Part shown: piece by piece, positions 61,811-64,000 of the stretch
Layout: each line of letters opens with the position of its first letter
Numbering within the stretch: the first letter of the stretch is position 1
Assembly (NCBI GenBank): GCA_012862575.1
Contig: BLSF01000055.1
Span: 65,698 to 129,697 of the forward strand
Source of the DNA: Parietichytrium sp. I65-24A
Taxonomy: Eukaryota; Sar; Bigyra; Thraustochytrida; Thraustochytriidae
Length of the DNA stretch: 64,000 bases
Direction: 5' to 3'
Made by a program: the position numbers and the translations under genes
Notes under the pieces: model-generated
Databases searched by the model: none
Seen by the model: only the letters and a program-made list of their open reading frames with translations
Told to the model about the DNA's origin: nothing

Positions 61811-63825
61811 TGAAATTCTCGCAGAACCTCCCCTTTGGAACGTGTAGTTGCAGCCATTCAACTGAAAGTCATTGAGAAGGTGGATGTCGACCTAGCTCAT
61901 CTTTTTGGAGGCGTATACTTCCCGGGCTCGCTTCGAAAGTTTCTCGCGCAGCAGTCCTTCCAAAAATTTCCAAAACCCGCAGCACCAGCTCTTTCCGACT
62001 ACACGGTGGTACTCGAGTAGCAGTATTGCAACATGAACGAATGGTAAACTAACCTTGCTTCCAATTCTCCCTCATTCATCGCCACCTTTCCGACTCAGAG
62101 GCTCGCTCTTGATGTAACAGGTCTCTCTAGAGCTAGACTAGTAGAGCTCGAGCACGCGTGAACTGCGTACGGATGGCGGTACTAACTGTAAATTACTGCA
62201 ACTGTATCATTTCAAGTAACTTTGCCAAAAATCGCCGTGAATTTTGGAGCGATTCCACAACGATTCGATTGTCATTCTCTCATTCTCTCCCTCTTGGCCG
62301 AAAGCAAACGCTCCCGCATCATTCGCGCACATTTCTTACAAGACCCCGCGAAACCCCTGCAGTCGCCACATCAGTATTACAGCATACTGTTGCATACTGA
62401 CTGTGAATACGAGTAAACTTACCGAGTACCAGGACAGTTCACCGCAGACTCACGGCAGCAGCTGGCATACTGCGCTCGTGTTCTCCGGGTCATTCATTCC
62501 TTTTGATCAAGAATAGCCAATTCGAGCGTTCGAGCCGCGAAACCCAGCGCCAGTTCATTACTCGCTTCAGAACATAGTAGCCTAGCTATCAAAGCGCTAG
62601 GCAAATACTCGCTCGCCTCGAAACCCCTTGTATTCCTTCCTCCAGGGGACACTCACTGTACTGAGTACTGCCCCGGACTGGCGAGAAGAGTAGCATGGAC
62701 GTGGAACCTCACCCAACAAATTTTGCCAAACTCGAATGTAATTTCCAGTTCGTGGCTCTCCTGTCTCTCCTGAATAGTTTCCTGGCCATGGAAGCGATCG
62801 CGGTGGTCGTGGTCGTGGATACCAATGACGGTGCCAAAGTTGACTAACGCAGACATCTGGAAATGCGCCGTGTCTGGTACCACATGATCCCACCAGATGG
62901 TCAGGAGTTCTCTCTGGTGGGCGATAGGCCGTCGCACACTCCTATCAGAGTGCTAGTACACACCTGGCTAGAGAAAATGGCGGATCCTGTTATGTCGCAC
63001 TAGCCCTCAAGGCTTACCCCGCCCACTATAACTCCTATCACAATCTCGTAGGTCAGTCAAACGTTCTCGCTTGTTGGTAGCGAGACTATGATTGGCCTAC
63101 CAATTTCTCTACTTACTGGTTAACTGCATATGCGCGGTAGAGCAATTTTGATAATGAAGCAACTATCAGTCAGTCAGCCATTTCCTTGGCAGCTCTACTA
63201 ATTATACTAGCACACACCTCGTCCTTTTCTAAAGGCATATCGTCTGAAGGACTTCTCCTGTTATGATTGATGATTAGTCAATACTATAGATGGCCATAGC
63301 TCCCGCCCTCTTTACCAGATATCTTACATGCTCCTATCGAAATCCGTATGCCTACCTAGTATCTCACTGCAGCAGCTGTCTTCTACCGCGTTCCGTGATA
63401 CAAGTTTACAAGTTCTATCTTTTGGCTACGTAGAGCAGCTATCATCACCCGTAATTCCTGTGTCCTTACTAGCCCCTCTTATCTCCTAGCATTAACCTAC
63501 CTTTTTACCTAACCTCCCCTACCAGTATGCATGCCCGTACTCCCACCCTAACCCCCACTACCCCTATACACACCCACATCCCCTAGCAGCATCTATTCCC
63601 CCCTAGCCCCCGCGAGGTGTGCAGAACCCGGACCTCCTAACCAAGACTACCCCGCATTACCTACAACTACCACCGGCTACGCTTCACCAGGGGCCGGAAG
63701 CCGTGGCAGCGCAGTAGGAGCTCCTAACCCATTAAGCGGTGAGAGTAGCCCATCGTAGAGTGTGGAGGAAAGCGGGATTGTCTTAACTCATTCAGTGAAC
63801 TCATTTCACAACATTCATTCACAAC

Positions 63826-63897
63826 AGAACAGAGAGAGAGACGCAAAGAGAGAGAGAGAGTAGAGAGAGACACACACACACATGAACATATATACAT

Positions 63898-63928
<31 letters not shown>

Positions 63929-63950
63929 CAGAGAGACAGAGAGACAGAGG
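63826..63950 (+). repeat. GA, CA and GACAGA microsatellites
   Basis: A GA tract, a short CA tract and then an AGAGACAG minisatellite. The last shares its unit with the tract at 50810-50862. Confidence 0.85.
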
Positions 63951-64000
63951 AGCGGGGCACGAAGCAAGAAGCAAGAAGCGAAAAGCGAAAAGCGAGAAGT

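Larger units (their letters stand above)
61722..64000. other. Gene-poor end of window
   Basis: Holds an ATGCATC array at 61791-61810, a 58-residue protein-like stretch on the plus strand near 61835-62020 without an ATG, an exon-like minus-strand stretch at 62653-62937, C-rich DNA at 63480-63620, and GA/CA and GACAGA microsatellites at 63826-63868 and 63897-63950. No gene can be supported. Confidence 0.5.

Noticed and set aside
61814-62020. Protein-like plus-strand stretch after the TMEM234-like gene
   Set aside because: It has no ATG and begins after a possible CGCAG acceptor, but no upstream exon joins to it in frame; TMEM234 already ends properly at 61721.
63480-63620. C-rich DNA with CCCTAACC words as a telomere or subtelomere
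   Set aside because: The words are irregular and not in tandem; no telomeric array is present.
1-64000. tRNA, rRNA, CRISPR arrays, complete transposons or virus-derived elements
   Set aside because: I looked for T-loop words with matching stems, direct-repeat arrays with unique spacers, transposase or reverse-transcriptase motifs and long terminal repeats, and saw none that hold up by eye.

Overview
The window is nuclear DNA of a unicellular eukaryote. It carries eukaryote-only genes: the spliceosome NineTeen-complex factor Syf1/XAB2, eIF3a, several eukaryotic-type protein kinases, and a TMEM234-like membrane protein. There are no operons, and genes lie on both strands. Most genes are a single long exon, but I could place five GT-AG introns in three genes. 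Together with a roughly balanced base composition and a bacterial-type formate dehydrogenase, this fits a compact algal or protist genome. A unicellular red alga of the Porphyridium kind is my best guess. Nothing in the window is diagnostic of a taxon, so treat that as inference.

Layout. 0-11.3 kb: the 3' part of a degenerate histone-deacetylase-like gene (+), an ankyrin/lysine-methyltransferase fusion (-), Syf1 (+, one intron), and a 1038-residue protein I do not recognise (-). 11.3-13.5 kb: no convincing gene. 13.5-24.4 kb: a MORN-repeat protein (+), eIF3a (-), a small membrane protein (+), a three-exon NAD-formate dehydrogenase with an apparent mitochondrial leader (-), and an unknown acidic-stretch protein (-). 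24.4-34 kb is gene-poor: a 23-bp minisatellite, a small GlpM/DUF3147-like membrane protein and a SAM methyltransferase are the only features I trust. 34-50.4 kb is denser: a CaMK-type kinase with an altered HRD motif, an unknown protein, a secreted protein, a zinc-finger protein with four tandem DUF3395-like units, an octotricopeptide-like repeat/methyltransferase fusion, and a SAM-domain MAP2K-like kinase. 50.4-56 kb is a 5.6-kb gene-poor stretch. 56-61.7 kb: a YANK-type AGC kinase with an acylation signal, pyruvate kinase with a long N-terminal extension, and a TMEM234-like gene split over three exons. The last 2.3 kb hold no clear gene.

The genes do not form one pathway. Housekeeping functions (splicing, translation initiation, glycolysis, formate oxidation) are mixed with signalling proteins and lineage-specific multidomain proteins. 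The observations most worth following are: the bacterial-type formate dehydrogenase that gained introns and a leader; two separate fusions of a repeat scaffold to a METTL21/Methyltransf_16 domain; the four-unit DUF3395-like protein; the metal-ligand-less HDAC-like protein; the single ambiguous base that decides the Syf1 N terminus; and short palindrome-like words (TCACTGTCA/TGACTGTGA, TACTCAGTAC) scattered through the intergenic DNA.
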